64,000 bases of DNA from Lasiosphaeris hirsuta (Eukaryota > Ascomycota > Sordariomycetes > Sordariales > Lasiosphaeriaceae), in the NCBI GenBank assembly GCA_030549175.1, contig JAUKUA010000004.1, positions 1,922,001 to 1,986,000 of the forward strand. Direction: 5' to 3'. The translations under genes were made by a program, and so were the position numbers. Shown piece by piece: positions 35,652-46,393 of this stretch (position 1 is its first letter; every line of letters begins with the position of its first letter). The notes beneath the pieces are model-generated. The model was not told where the DNA came from and ran no database searches. It saw nothing but the letters and a program-made list of their open reading frames with translations.

Positions 35652-36330
35652 ATGGATTTCCTCAACAAGTTCGCTGAACAGGCTGGTGATGACAAGAAGG
35701 AGCAGTACAAACCCCAACAGAAAGAGTCTGGTATCTTTGACCAGATCGGCGGCCTCGTTGGCCAGGAGGGCAACAAGGGGGAGGGGTACCCGCAGCAGCA
35801 GCAGCAGTCTTCGGGTAGCAGCAGCAGCCTGCTTGACAAGCTCCACGGTGCTATAGGCGGCGGCCCTGAGAGCGAGAAGAAGGAGGATGCGCTCGACAAA
35901 GGTACCGTGACCACCCAGTCCACCACCACTGCCTCCACTGCCTCTATTACTGCCATTATCACCACCCCCGCCATATCCACGAGGCCTCCTTCCTCCTCGG
36001 GCGGCGGCGCCGTGGTGCTGTCGCCTCCGTCGTCCCCCTCCAAGTCTTCGGCGTGGTGGGTCGACCTGAGACAGAGACCCTGAAGCTAAATAATGTGCGT
36101 CCGTCTTCGCCTCGCACGCGAACACAGGTATCGACTGGGTGCAAGAAAACATTCTCAAGCAAGGTGCCCAAAACAACGAGGACGCCGCCGAGCAGGCCAA
36201 GGACAAGCTGATTGCCAACACCATCCGTGAGCAATACAAGAAGCAGACAGGCAACGACTTCCCCGCCAAGGACAAGGAGGAGGAGTCGAGCTCTGGCGTT
36301 GCCGGCCTCGCCAACAAGTTTGGCTTTTGA
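35652..36330 (+). CDS. Small hydrophilic fungal protein of the DDR48-like-annotated group
   Basis: Two exons (35652-35901, 36128-36330) around a 226-nt GT-AG intron give 150 aa. It starts MDFLNKFAEQAGDD, has a Gln/Ser run, then LLDKLHGAIGGGPESEKKED, and after the splice KGIDWVQENILKQGAQNNED, AAEQAKDKLIANTIREQYKK and TGNDFPAKDKEEES. The GPESEKKEDALDKG-x-DWVQ block is the hallmark of a small soluble protein family common in filamentous ascomycetes, often labelled DNA-damage-responsive or stress-related without direct proof. It is highly charged, has no membrane span and is probably cytosolic and partly disordered. The intron is long for this window, and the reading frame stays open into it (see findings). 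Confidence 0.85.
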
Positions 36331-39300
36331 GCGTCATCACTGGCAATCGGCATTCGGCAGACGGCATGGGATGGGAATACCACGTTGCCGACGGGCCTCG
36401 ACGGCGCGTTTATCGCGCCTCATGAATTATGAGTGTTGTTAAGGACCGAAGGAATAGTACCAAGATATCTTTAGATTATCCTCGTCATATGAGAGAAAGT
36501 GTCCAGCAACACCGTGACGGCTTTGTTAATGTTTACCAAAGGAACTACCTAGGTACCCAGCGATATCCTGAACAACTTATTTTCTTGATTGTCCTCCCAC
36601 AAGTCCTAGCTAAGTGAAATGCTCAAGGCACCTGCCCTTTATTAGTAGGTAGGTATCTTGAGGACCCAAATATCAATCATATCAAGAGGGGTTTTTTTCG
36701 GGTCCTTTGCAGATATGGTCGACCCTATTAGCAGATCAGTTGAAATATATTTCAATGCTATGATCTTTATTAATACCCCAACACTGAGCTTGCCTCAATA
36801 TAATTGGAGAAAAAGTATTGTTGTCATTTCTTATACACGCTCGAGGTCTCATTTCATGGATATTTGGAAGCATATCTTTGCAGGTTCACATGTTTGGGAA
36901 GCTTCTAGAGTCAATGTTCGGCCAATTAACTCCATGTTCCCAGTTAACTTAGGCGCCTTTACTGTCCGGGGTGCCAGTACCCGGGTTGGTGTAACCGTTG
37001 AGCTTGGAAAAGGCAATTTTCCGCAATGTCGGGTCTGAGGCGTGAAATAAGGCGAAGGTTCCCTTCAAGTTCTCCGGGTCCCCCGCCAAGGTGGCTACCT
37101 TATGTACCCAAGGTACCTAGGCTGTGTGAGGCCATTACGCATCGCTGTTTGGTGGAAATAATGAGATATCAGTGTGCGATGGTGATCGGATAGTAGTCGA
37201 GGGTAATGTGGTAGTGCCTAACATGATATCATTCATATGAAACGAGTTGCCACTTTACGCTGCAGGTATGGTCGGATCGACGTTATCTGAATCAGCAATG
37301 ACTGGGCCAGCGTGGTGACACTTTGGGCAAGTTTTGGAGCTATCCGCTTTCACAGTTTTTTTTAGATGTCTTCGGTCCAGTTCTCGTGCTCGGTGCTTCG
37401 TGATAGCTTCTTGAGCCTGTGAGGCGCCGGTAGTGAAGCAAGGTAGGTAGATGTTTGTATGCTGCCTGTTGTGTAATGGCTTGTCTTGATGGCTCGTTGT
37501 TGAGCGTGTCAGAGCCGGGGGGATCAACTGAGCTTTTATACAAGGTAAGGTAAGGTATCTAGGCAATGGCCAGGTATTCGCTCCATCCCATATCAGCGCA
37601 GGCGGTAACCTGATGCTCAGCTGGGTTGTCACATTACATGGTAGCTGACTCCCTCTGATAATGGGATTGTAGTTATGTCCACTGCAAAACAGAGAACCCA
37701 CAAAGGCTCACATCTTCACTGAATCTCTAGTGCAATGCTGGAATAATTCTCTTTCAATAGGGACCCCTTTCAACAAGTGAGCACACTGCCAGGTAAATAG
37801 GTGCCGCAAGTAGGCACATTAGCACCTGAACACGTGACTATTTCGTAGGTCGAGATGGAAGGTACTCTGCCTCATACATCTACCTACTCCGAGGATGTCC
37901 GAGTTCCGTACACGCAGCGGCTGCACTCTTTGAGTTTGAGGACTCAATTGTGAAATGATATTTTACTATCACCAAGGTTCCTATCCGGGATACTTCTAGT
38001 GTTTCAAAGCCGGTCGCCTCCGGCTTGTGATGTCACACCTCACCTCTTTGGCTATTTGGTGTTGGGAGATGGACCACCACTGCTAGTGATGGAATCTGAT
38101 ATTGAAGTTGAAAGTTTCAAGTAATTGGTGTGGGTAAACGGCACTCAATTCAATTGCCAGGGACTTCCCTGTAAACGCAACGGCCAACAATGGCCTCAAC
38201 AAGAAAAACGGGATCTTGCGTTTAGCAGTACCATACATTTCGCCACAATTGGTAGGTAGGTAGGCATGCGTGCACAAGACAAACACTGCACATGACCACA
38301 GCGCCTACTGATATTTCAGGTTCGGGTTGATAGAGTTCGAGACGGCTTACCTCATGACCCCTAGCCACAACACAGCTGCTGAAACAAGATGTTAAGCCTA
38401 TGGTATGCCCTAGTATAGCTAGGGAGTTCTTTCAATCGGGCTGGCGCTAATGGCAGAACACAACCATCTGGTAGGCTAACCCGAGCGACACTGTCGATCA
38501 GGCATCACATGGCTGTGATCCTGATATCGCAAAGAGAGAGAGGATAAATTGGACATGTTATTCATTGCCGCTGTTGTCCGTGATGCCAGCCTCAAAACCG
38601 GCCCCACGGTGAGTCGGTTCTGAGGTATAGAGGGGTTGAGGGTTGCAACTTGAATACCAGTCACCAAACCTCGTCTCATCTTCTTCCTGTGTATCCCTTC
38701 TAGTCCCACCCTCCTAGCAAACCCCCATTTCCAACTTCCAAACCAACCAACACGTCAACCACCCCTTAAGCCCCCCCTCCCTCCAACAACTCCCCCGGGA
38801 CCTGGCCTACCCTCCGGGCCCTGCTCACCACCACGAACCGTAAACTCCCAAGCCTCATGGCAACAACAACAACAACCCTCCTCCTCCTGGCCAGGTTGCT
38901 ATAGAATATTGTTTGGAGGTGTCATGTCATGGGCAAAGCTTGGATAGATAGTTCATTGCAAATAGGGGTTGGAGTTCACATAAACAAAGATGGCAGTGAT
39001 ACCGTTGACCCGAACCGTGTTTACCACAAGCGGGGACAGCATGTATTAATTCCAACCTTCACATCGGTATATACCTCGCCAGCCAGCACACCTCGAAAGT
39101 CTTACAATTTCGACCCACTACTTGTAACGGCAGCAGCCCATCCCTTCATCCTAACCTATGCAGATGCCGCAAAGAGTGCCACGAAAACGAAAGACATGAA
39201 ACTGGGCCGCCTATTCCCTCCAATGCTCGCTATGACCAAGAAGAGATTCTGAAAAATGGAAACCGTGAAAATGCAACCCCTCATTCTCTTTCGCTCTATT

Positions 39301-39368
39301 AACTACTAGGCATTGTACCGCCTCTCCCCGTCCATTGGACCACCCTCCAAAGAGCTCCCCTTTCATTG
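36331..39368. other. 3 kb intergenic region, convergent 3' flanks
   Basis: Flanks of the small protein gene (plus) and the VPS9-CUE gene (minus). It is AT-richer than the genes, with many TAGGTAGGTA/GGTACCTA-type short elements common in Sordariomycete intergenic DNA. Open frames at 36658-37038 (plus), 37255-37701 (minus) and 38929-39252 (plus) show no family features; I do not call them. Confidence 0.6.
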
Positions 39369-41955
39369 TCACGCCGAGAGTGCAAGACAGGCATCAACAG
39401 CCAGCCCGACCCTGAACCGTGTCAGTACTCTGGTAGCAATCGACATCAACTGTGGGCTACTCACCTCCCCTCCTTCTCATGAACCACATCACTGATGATC
39501 TCCCGATCAAGATCCGGGAACATGCCGGCCAAAGTCTCCACTACGGTGGCATGCTCGGCCCGAGATAGCCTCAGGGCCTCGGCAGCCTCGGCGCTGGCCT
39601 GCCTTGCCGCAGCATCCTCGGCTGACAGCTTTTGCCGCGAGCGCAAATCCCGTTCGTTGCGCTCGGGCTGTGGTGTGCGCGCCGGGCTGGCCACGCTCGG
39701 GCCAGCTGCTGGTGGTGCCGGAGTTGGGTCTTCTGAGAACATGCGGCCAATCGTACTCAGGGGCCGCTGGATGGAGCGTAGCAAGCCGGTGATGGCAGCC
39801 TTTTCATCGTTTCCGCTGTACTCTCCGCTATCACGGCCTTCATTTGATGAAGTCGATCGCCGGGGAGACGAAGGACGGAGCGATGCGTCGCCGTCGAGCG
39901 AGGGGCGCGTAGGGGAGGAAGCAGATTCTCCAGCACCCGGAGGACGTAGACTGGCCAACTTCTCCGATGGAGGCGGGGGTAGGGGAGGGGACTCTGCCCG
40001 GTGCTTTTCTGCGATAGCCGACACAGCTGCTTCGACGTTGGACTCAAACTCTTCGTCTGTGATGGTCAGGGTTGTCCTATCCATGTTCTCGATGAACTGG
40101 ATTGCCCCCATCTGTACTGATGTTAGTGGCGGCTACGATCCAGGGCAGAAGAGCGACTCACCAACGACGAAAGGTAATAGCCAGCCTCGCCACCAAGTTT
40201 GTCTTGGTTTCGAAATCTCAGGATATACTGCACGTTGGATACCAGGTGCTCCGGGTTTGCATGCAGCACCACGTAGATGAGCATTGGCATAAACGAGTCT
40301 GCAGACGAGTCGGACTTTGAGTGCTTCAGCAGACCTGTCAACTGTTTAGCAGTGGAGAAGTGCTGCACGACCGAGTGCACTCACCAAAAATGACCTTGCA
40401 GCAATTCAAGACGCAAATAATCTTGTCCCTCGGCGCCCGATAGGACTTGATCTTGAGAAGTTCTAATTCATGTTGGCAAGGCATAAATAAAAAGGGTCTA
40501 ATGGAGGAACTGACCTTGCTGCGCGAGCTTGAGGAACCTCCGCCCGCTGTCGCTCACAGGTGGGATATCCAGATGATCCTCCTTTACCCAGCCGTAAATG
40601 TTTACTTTCTGGGCAAGGATCTCATCCCGCTCGACGTCTTCCTGGTGCTGTCCACGCCTTCCGGGACCCATAGGCCGCTCGCCACCTCTCTTCTTGGGCT
40701 TGGCTCCGGGGATTGGCTGCGGCGCCGGTATCGCGGGTGAAAACGTTTGGGTATACAGGCGGTTCATGACGAGCTTCTCCATGCCCTCGCGGGCGTTGTC
40801 GAATTCGGCGTCCGACACGTCCCGCCACACCTCGCACTGTGCCATCTTATTTGCGATAAAGGAAAGGAAGTCCCCAATGATCTTGACCTGCTCATGAACC
40901 ATCCACTGCCGCTTCGAGAATTCTGATAGAAAAGACTTGAGGTATCTCGCTACTGGGTCGGCCTTTTTGTTGCGTAGCTGCTCTAGGAACCGGTGGAAGT
41001 CAAATGGCAATGTCGGCTCGGGTTCAGGCTCCGGGGGAGGTGGACGATGGAGTGAGACTGTTGGAGACATGGGCGAGTCTGTGATACTCGGTAGGCTGTC
41101 TTGCGAGCGGCCTGGGGTACCGGGGTAGATCGAGTTGTCCTTTGGTGGAACTGGGGGGCCAAGATCTTCGCGCTCCTTCTCCTTTAGTCGCGCGCTCGCT
41201 GGCGAAGAATTTGCCAACCTGAGCTCTTGCAATTGCTGCGCAATACTGGGGGCAAGAGGCTCCAAGCTCGACTTCCGAGGGGGGTGCTGGATCGGGCTGC
41301 TCAGCATTGGCGATGCCATCTCCAACCTCGGACTCATGACCTCCTCGGCCCCGGGACCGCCACCTGCCTCGCTAAACTGCTCCATGATGCTCTGAATCTC
41401 TGACCTCGAGCCGTTTTCTTGTTCGTCCTCGCTAGCATATCTCTTTTCATCATACGCAGTATCCGATCTCGTGGGCGACGGTTCCGAGGATCCGGGGCCG
41501 TATCTCATGCGGGGAGCAGCGCTTGACGGAGCCCTCGAGGGGGGCTGCGAGGTGACGGGAGTAGGCGGAGTTGGGTCTACATAGGTCTTTAATTCGACCG
41601 TGAGGTGTTGGGTAGCAGTCGTCGGGGCAGCGTATGTTGTTGGCTTGAGTGTTGCGATTGAGGACGACATCAAGTCGGTCGGATCCTCAGCGGGTTTGGA
41701 TTGCCCTTCCTCTCTAACCGCCTCGCCAAACACACCCCAGACGTCGTTGCTCCCATTTGCGGGCGCATCGTTGCTCAGATCGAGTAGGTCCTCCTCCTCG
41801 CTGACTGGCTGGGTTGTGGTGGGCGCCTCAGGCCGGATAGCAGCAGCAGCAAGGTTCCCTGCTGGGGGAGCTACGGCTCCATCCTTTGCGAGGGACGCAT
41901 TTTCAGCATTGCCGGGTAGGCTCGAAGACTCGGGTGTCTGCTTGTGAGGAGACAT
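39369..41955 (-). CDS. vps9: VPS9-domain Rab5 guanine nucleotide exchange factor with C-terminal CUE domain
   Basis: Five exons: 41955-40515, 40462-40385, 40334-40162, 40111-39465, 39411-39369; introns of 52, 50, 50 and 53 nt, all GT-AG; 793 aa. Residues 1 to about 320 are disordered, Pro/Ser-rich. The helical bundle plus VPS9 domain spans about 330-590: FDFHRFLEQLRNKKADPVAR, KIIGDFLSFIANKM, VNIYGWVKEDHLDIPP, IKSYRAPRDKIICVLNCCKV, SADSFMPMLIYVVLHANPEH, QYILRFRNQDKL, GEAGYYLSSLMGAIQFIENM. The tail ends in a CUE domain (VVETLAGMFPDLDREIISDV, finished in the 43-nt last exon by RVGLAVDACLAL). In yeast Vps9 the VPS9 domain activates Rab5/Vps21 at endosomes and CUE binds ubiquitin. The start is Met 41955; the frame is open 25 codons further up. 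Confidence 0.93.
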
Positions 41956-42553
41956 GCAAGGAAGCTGGGCGGAAGCCGCGTGGTTGAAACTGGTGTTATT
42001 TGGGACTATCTGGGATTTTCGATACTGCACCCTCAGAGCTATCCAGCTTGGGACGAGGGCTCGCTGACGTCGACGGCGCAGACGACCCGGACAGGAGCCT
42101 GGACAGCGATCTGGGGAAATAAATATCCGTTTGGTTGATCAGGCGAGCAGTGTGTGAGATAGGAATTAGACCGGGCCAGCCAGGCTTTGGGGGCTGTGGG
42201 TTGAGTGGCCGGCTTTAGGAAGATTGAGAGTCGTGAGTCGCGCGGCTCGGAGCAAGATGTTGGCAGCACAGGCACAGGGCACACAGGGCGGGCAGGCAGT
42301 GAGATGCGGGCGCCAGGTTCCCGACCTCCCAAACCCTTGGCGGGGTTATCTACCGAAGATACCCCGAAGGCCCGACCAAGGTGGATGGATGGAATCTCGT
42401 TATTGATTGTTAGAGCAGCCGCACCCGTCCAAATCTCCTAGCCTGTGCACCCGTTCCCGCACCCACCGGACTGAATGCGGATAACGAGTCAGCCAGCACT
42501 CCTTTATGGGCTAGAATAGGGGAGTATACCCCATCAAATTCAGATACTCGAAA
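41956..42553. other. VPS9 upstream region preceding tRNA-Met
   Basis: The promoter side of the minus-strand VPS9-CUE gene, ending at the tRNA. No coding signal is seen. Confidence 0.7.
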
Positions 42554-42625
42554 AGCTGCGTGGCGCAGTGGAAGCGCGCCGGGCTCATAACCCGGAGGTC
42601 GTTGGATCGAAACCAACCGCAGCTA
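42554..42625 (+). tRNA. Initiator tRNA-Met (CAT)
   Basis: A 72-nt intronless cloverleaf. The acceptor stem AGCTGCG pairs with CGCAGCT, followed by discriminator A. The anticodon stem and loop read CCGGG-CTCATAA-CCCGG. Three features mark the initiator rather than elongator form: the A:T first acceptor pair, three consecutive G:C pairs below the anticodon loop, and GATCGAAA in the T-loop in place of TTC. A T5 run at 42633-42637 is a good RNA polymerase III terminator. Confidence 0.96.
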
Positions 42626-42632
42626 CGTGTTC

Positions 42633-42637
42633 TTTTT
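42633..42637 (+). terminator. RNA polymerase III terminator of tRNA-Met
   Basis: A run of five T, eight bases after the mature 3' end. Confidence 0.8.
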
Positions 42638-42870
42638 GTTTTGCATTTTTGCTGACATTGACTCTTATCTCATTTCTTGTTGTCGCTCAATCTTGCGCCT
42701 CCCTGAGCAGCTGCGACAGCCCAGCCAGATAAGATGCGGCCGTTTGTGGCTAGTCATTCGCTCCCACCTGTGTGGATCTGCCCAGCTTTTCCCGCCGCGC
42801 CTGATCAAGTTGAATCGCGTCTTCTTTTCTCAATCTCAAACAGCAACCATCCAAGGCCGGCCAGCGCATC

Positions 42871-44738
42871 ATGTGCGGCATCCATGTGGCGCTTTCTGCG
42901 GTTCCGCATGCTATATCCCCACAACTGGAGCAATGCCTCTGCAACAGAGGACCGGATTACTTTGGGCAGGAAGAGCGGCGCGTTGGCGACACCACTTCTC
43001 CGCAGTCTTGGACCCTGACCTTCACCTCGACTGTTCTTGCCCTGCGCGGGGATCACATTGCCAAGCAGCCACTCGTCAATTCTACCAGTGGATCCGTCCT
43101 TTGCTGGAACGGCGAGGCATGGCGAGTCGGTGGCCATCCTGTGGATGGGAACGATGGAGAATCCATACTCGCCCTCCTGAGGAAAGCAAGTGCTTTTGCG
43201 CCAGCTGCTAGACACGATGCCATGTTTGACGTCTTCCGGTCTATTGAAGGGCCGTTTGCATTTGTCTACTACGACAAGCCAGCCGAAAGACTTGTCTTTG
43301 GGCGGGATCGTCTTGGGCGTCGCTCCCTCATGATCACTCAGGATGAGGCATCTGGCACGTTCGCTTTGTGCAGCATCGCCGAGGCCGCTGATTCCAGCTG
43401 GAAAGAGGTGGAAGCCGACGGCATCTATGTCTTGGACTTGGCCCGGCTCCAAGAGCATGCCGTTTCAGCAGGGCACCAACCGGTCAGGCACGATTGGCTG
43501 TCCGGTGGCCAAGCCGACTTTGTGAGTACTCTCCCGCGAAATAGCTCTCCATCCGTTCGACCAAGGTAAGCTCTCTGTCGAACTCACTCTGTCAGATCTC
43601 TAGCATTGGTGCATTCAACAAGTCTCTTCCCTCTGCCAACATCGCCTTAACAGCATCCTCACCTTCGGTGGGCATGCTAAAGCAACAGCTGCTTGACTCT
43701 CTTCGCCCCCGGGTTCTGGGTATCCCACAGCCACCATCTGCTAGCGCGGACGATGTTCGCGTTGCGGTACTCTTTTCGGGCGGACTAGACTGTACGGTGC
43801 TGGCGAGATTGGTCCACGACCTGCTGGAGCCCGATCAGGGGATTGACCTTATCAATGTCGCTTTTGAGAACCCCCGGGTGGTAGCCCAGCTTGAAAAGGA
43901 AGCCAAGGGCGAGCCAGTTGACTATTATGAGGCTTGTCCGGATCGGATCACGGGGAGGAGGTCATTTGCGGAGCTCGAAAGAGTTTGTCCTGAGCGAACC
44001 TTTCGCTTCCTAGCGGTTTGTCTCCCTTCTTACCACCCCAGCCTAGTTTCGCACTAACCTGGGTCAAGGTCAATGTTCCCTACCCGGAGACGCTGGCGCA
44101 TCGCCGCCAAGTTACTTCATTGATCTACCCTCACAACACTGAGATGGACCTCTCGATTGCGTACGCGCTGTACTTTGCGGCTCGGGGTCAAGGGAGCTGC
44201 TCGCCTCCTGGCTCTGGTTCAGACCTGGGACAAGCGCCCCATGCATCTTCGGCGCGAGTTCTTCTCTCTGGCCTCGGTGCCGACGAGCTTTTTGGTGGCT
44301 ATGTGCGGCATGCTACTGCATTCTCACGTCAAGGCTACCTAGCACTGGTCGATGAACTACTGCTCGACGTTGGCCGTCTGGGGAAGAGAAATCTAGGCAG
44401 GGATGACCGAGCAATGTCTCACTGGGGAAAGGAAGTGCGGTTTCCCTTTCTTGATGAGCGCCTGGTCAGATGGGCCATCGAAACACCAGCGTGGGAAAAG
44501 TGCGACTTTGAGAACGGAGAAGACGTCGCAGGTGTTGAGGCCGGGAAGAGGGTGTTGCGGCTTTTGGCCCTCGAGCTGCGTATGGAAGGCGTGGCCAAGG
44601 AAAAGAAGAGAGCAGTGAGTACAACTCTAGCATGCCATTCTATCCACTAGTTTGCTAATGCCCTCGCAGATACAGTTTGGCTCAAGGACGGCCAAGATGG
44701 AAAGCGGTCGGGTCAAGGGAACGACTCCACTGTCCTGA
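42871..44738 (+). CDS. Asparagine-synthetase-domain protein (ASNSD1-like)
   Basis: Four exons: 42871-43521, 43596-44015, 44069-44614, 44670-44738; introns of 74, 53 and 55 nt; 561 aa. The N-terminal glutamine amidotransferase (Ntn) domain begins MCGIHVALS with nucleophile Cys2 and keeps CNRGPDYFG, CWNGEAW and VFGRDRLGRRSL. The synthase-like domain has the ATP pyrophosphatase loop VAVLFSGGLDC (about 275-283), LLSGLGADELFGGY (about 422-435) and WGKEVRFPFLDERLV. The end carries IQFGSRTAKME. This is the pattern of the ASNSD1 group rather than true asparagine synthetase, which is shorter in these loops and more conserved. In vivo substrate is not established for the group. The second intron's donor is GTTTGT, weaker than the rest, but phase fits exactly. 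It is divergent from VPS9, with tRNA-Met about 245 bp upstream. Confidence 0.92.
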
Positions 44739-45248
44739 AGCAGGTAAATGACATACTACGACCTCGCGGGACCAAAACAGACACTTGGCGGTGATGATAG
44801 CAACAGATACTTCTGAGTCACGGTCGCGACAGGCTAGACGTGCTGGGCTTGTGGCTGTGGTTTTGGCTGCTCATTTTGAGTGGTTGAAGCCCTCGCCTGC
44901 CTGCCTGGCCGCTGGACTGCATCGTTTTGACAATGAGGTTAAAAGGCAAATCTGAGCCAATGTATTGTCTCGCGGGGCTGTTTGGTGAACTTGAAGGTGG
45001 ATTGAAGCCTTGGGCCCGGGACGCCTGGCGCGCGCGGGGCGCCCTCAAGGCCGTTTCAAGCCTGGATTATCCCTGACACACACGTGTTGGAGCTCCAACT
45101 CGTCGTGAGACTCTAAAAGAATCACGATCTATTTATTTATGGAACCGCGATATGCATCCTGCGTGACGATTATGTTCCGCTTGGGTCTGCCGAACAGACA
45201 GGAGGCGTCAGCTCTACCCCGGTTTTGGTTTGGGCTTCCCCGGATAAG

Positions 45249-45292
45249 TAAGCATCTAACGGCATCTAACGGCATCCAACAGTATCTAACGC
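45249..45292. repeat. Imperfect GGCATCTAAC tandem repeat
   Basis: Four adjacent units of 10-12 bp (GCATCTAACG, GCATCTAACG, GCATCCAACA, GTATCTAACG). Confidence 0.85.
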
Positions 45293-46151
45293 CTAGGGGC
45301 CGCCCTGGCACGCCACGCCAGCTTGCGCACCGGCTTCTTGGCGTCTCAGCGCGACTGTTTGGTTCGCTTTTTGATCTCAGGACCGCGATCTCCGCCAAGG
45401 TCAATCTGGGCAATCCGGGAGCCATGACGATGTCGAGGACAAAGTCGATGACGATGTCGAGCAGCGCACCCATCCAGGAGCGGTCGCGTCAGACATAAAA
45501 ACCTGGGCGTCAGCAGACGATAGGGCGGATGGTAGGCAATTACGTAGCCGAATTCTGACTGGTGGAGGGGCACCAAATGAAGCAGCTCGACCTTGTTTGC
45601 CGCCAGCCATTTCCCTGGACCGATTCCCCCGTCTACGGCACTTCAGGGGCAGGCTCGAGGGGCGACACCAAGGTACTACTAGGAACCGGGGTATCCAGGA
45701 CAGGGGGTGTTTAATCATGGTGCAACCCGGAGCTTGGACAGCATCCCCTCCATTACAAACCCCTGCGTCGACAAGTTGACCCTTGATGTGGTATCCTATT
45801 TACCCATTGAGCCTCGGCGGAATTAGCACGTAGGCGGTTGCTACCTAAGCTGGTAGGAGGGCCGCGCAGAGACAAGATGAGGGACGATTCGATGGGACAC
45901 AGGTCGGGGTCATTTCCGGCACCTGGTGAACATAATGCGGTACCTTTCTCCCCCGCGCCGGTACTGCTGCCGTGACTCTTTGCTCCCGGTCACCTATCGT
46001 CTCTCGTTGAGCTCAAATGAATCCTCGACAAACGGTGGTCCTGTTCGACTTTTGGACGTCTGTGAGAAGGGAATAGGCCCTGACCGTTTGTTTCCCTAAC
46101 CCCTGCGCCATACTCGACGGGAGTCCTTGACTTCCTTAGGTGCTCTCTTCC

Positions 46152-46155
<4 letters not shown>

Positions 46156-46191
<36 letters not shown>
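46156..46191. repeat. T36 homopolymer
   Basis: An uninterrupted run of 36 T about 200 bp upstream of the start codon of the four-pass membrane protein; likely a promoter poly(dA:dT) tract or nucleosome-excluding element. Confidence 0.9.
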
Positions 46192-46393
46192 CTCTACACG
46201 TCGCATACCATCGGGACGTTCAAAGTAGTGGTTGTTGTGGTACAAGTTCGAGCCAAATGCGCCGCGCCTTTCCGCATCTCGTCGGCGAGCCCGCTTCATC
46301 CCATCGTCGATATCGATAATACCAAGTTGGATCACGATATCCACCGCGCCGTCTCTCGCGTTGCTGTGGTGCGCATACTCGCAACACAGAATC

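Larger units (their letters stand above)
44739..46393. other. Intergenic region with T36 run
   Basis: The 3' flank of the ASNSD1-like gene and the promoter of the next plus gene. It contains four imperfect copies of GCATCTAACG (about 45249-45292), a GACGATGTCGAG-type duplication near 45427-45465, and a T36 homopolymer (46156-46191). No gene is supported. Confidence 0.65.

Noticed and set aside
37255..37701. 148-codon minus-strand open frame with a CPKCH motif
   Set aside because: Only one Cys pair, no partner pair or fold; surrounded by AT-rich spacer with short TAGGTA-type elements.
43522..43565. Alternative donor GTAAGC at 43566 for ASNSD1-like intron 1
   Set aside because: It has a good consensus but puts the next exon out of frame; the donor at 43522 keeps phase and the conserved DFISSIGAFN junction.
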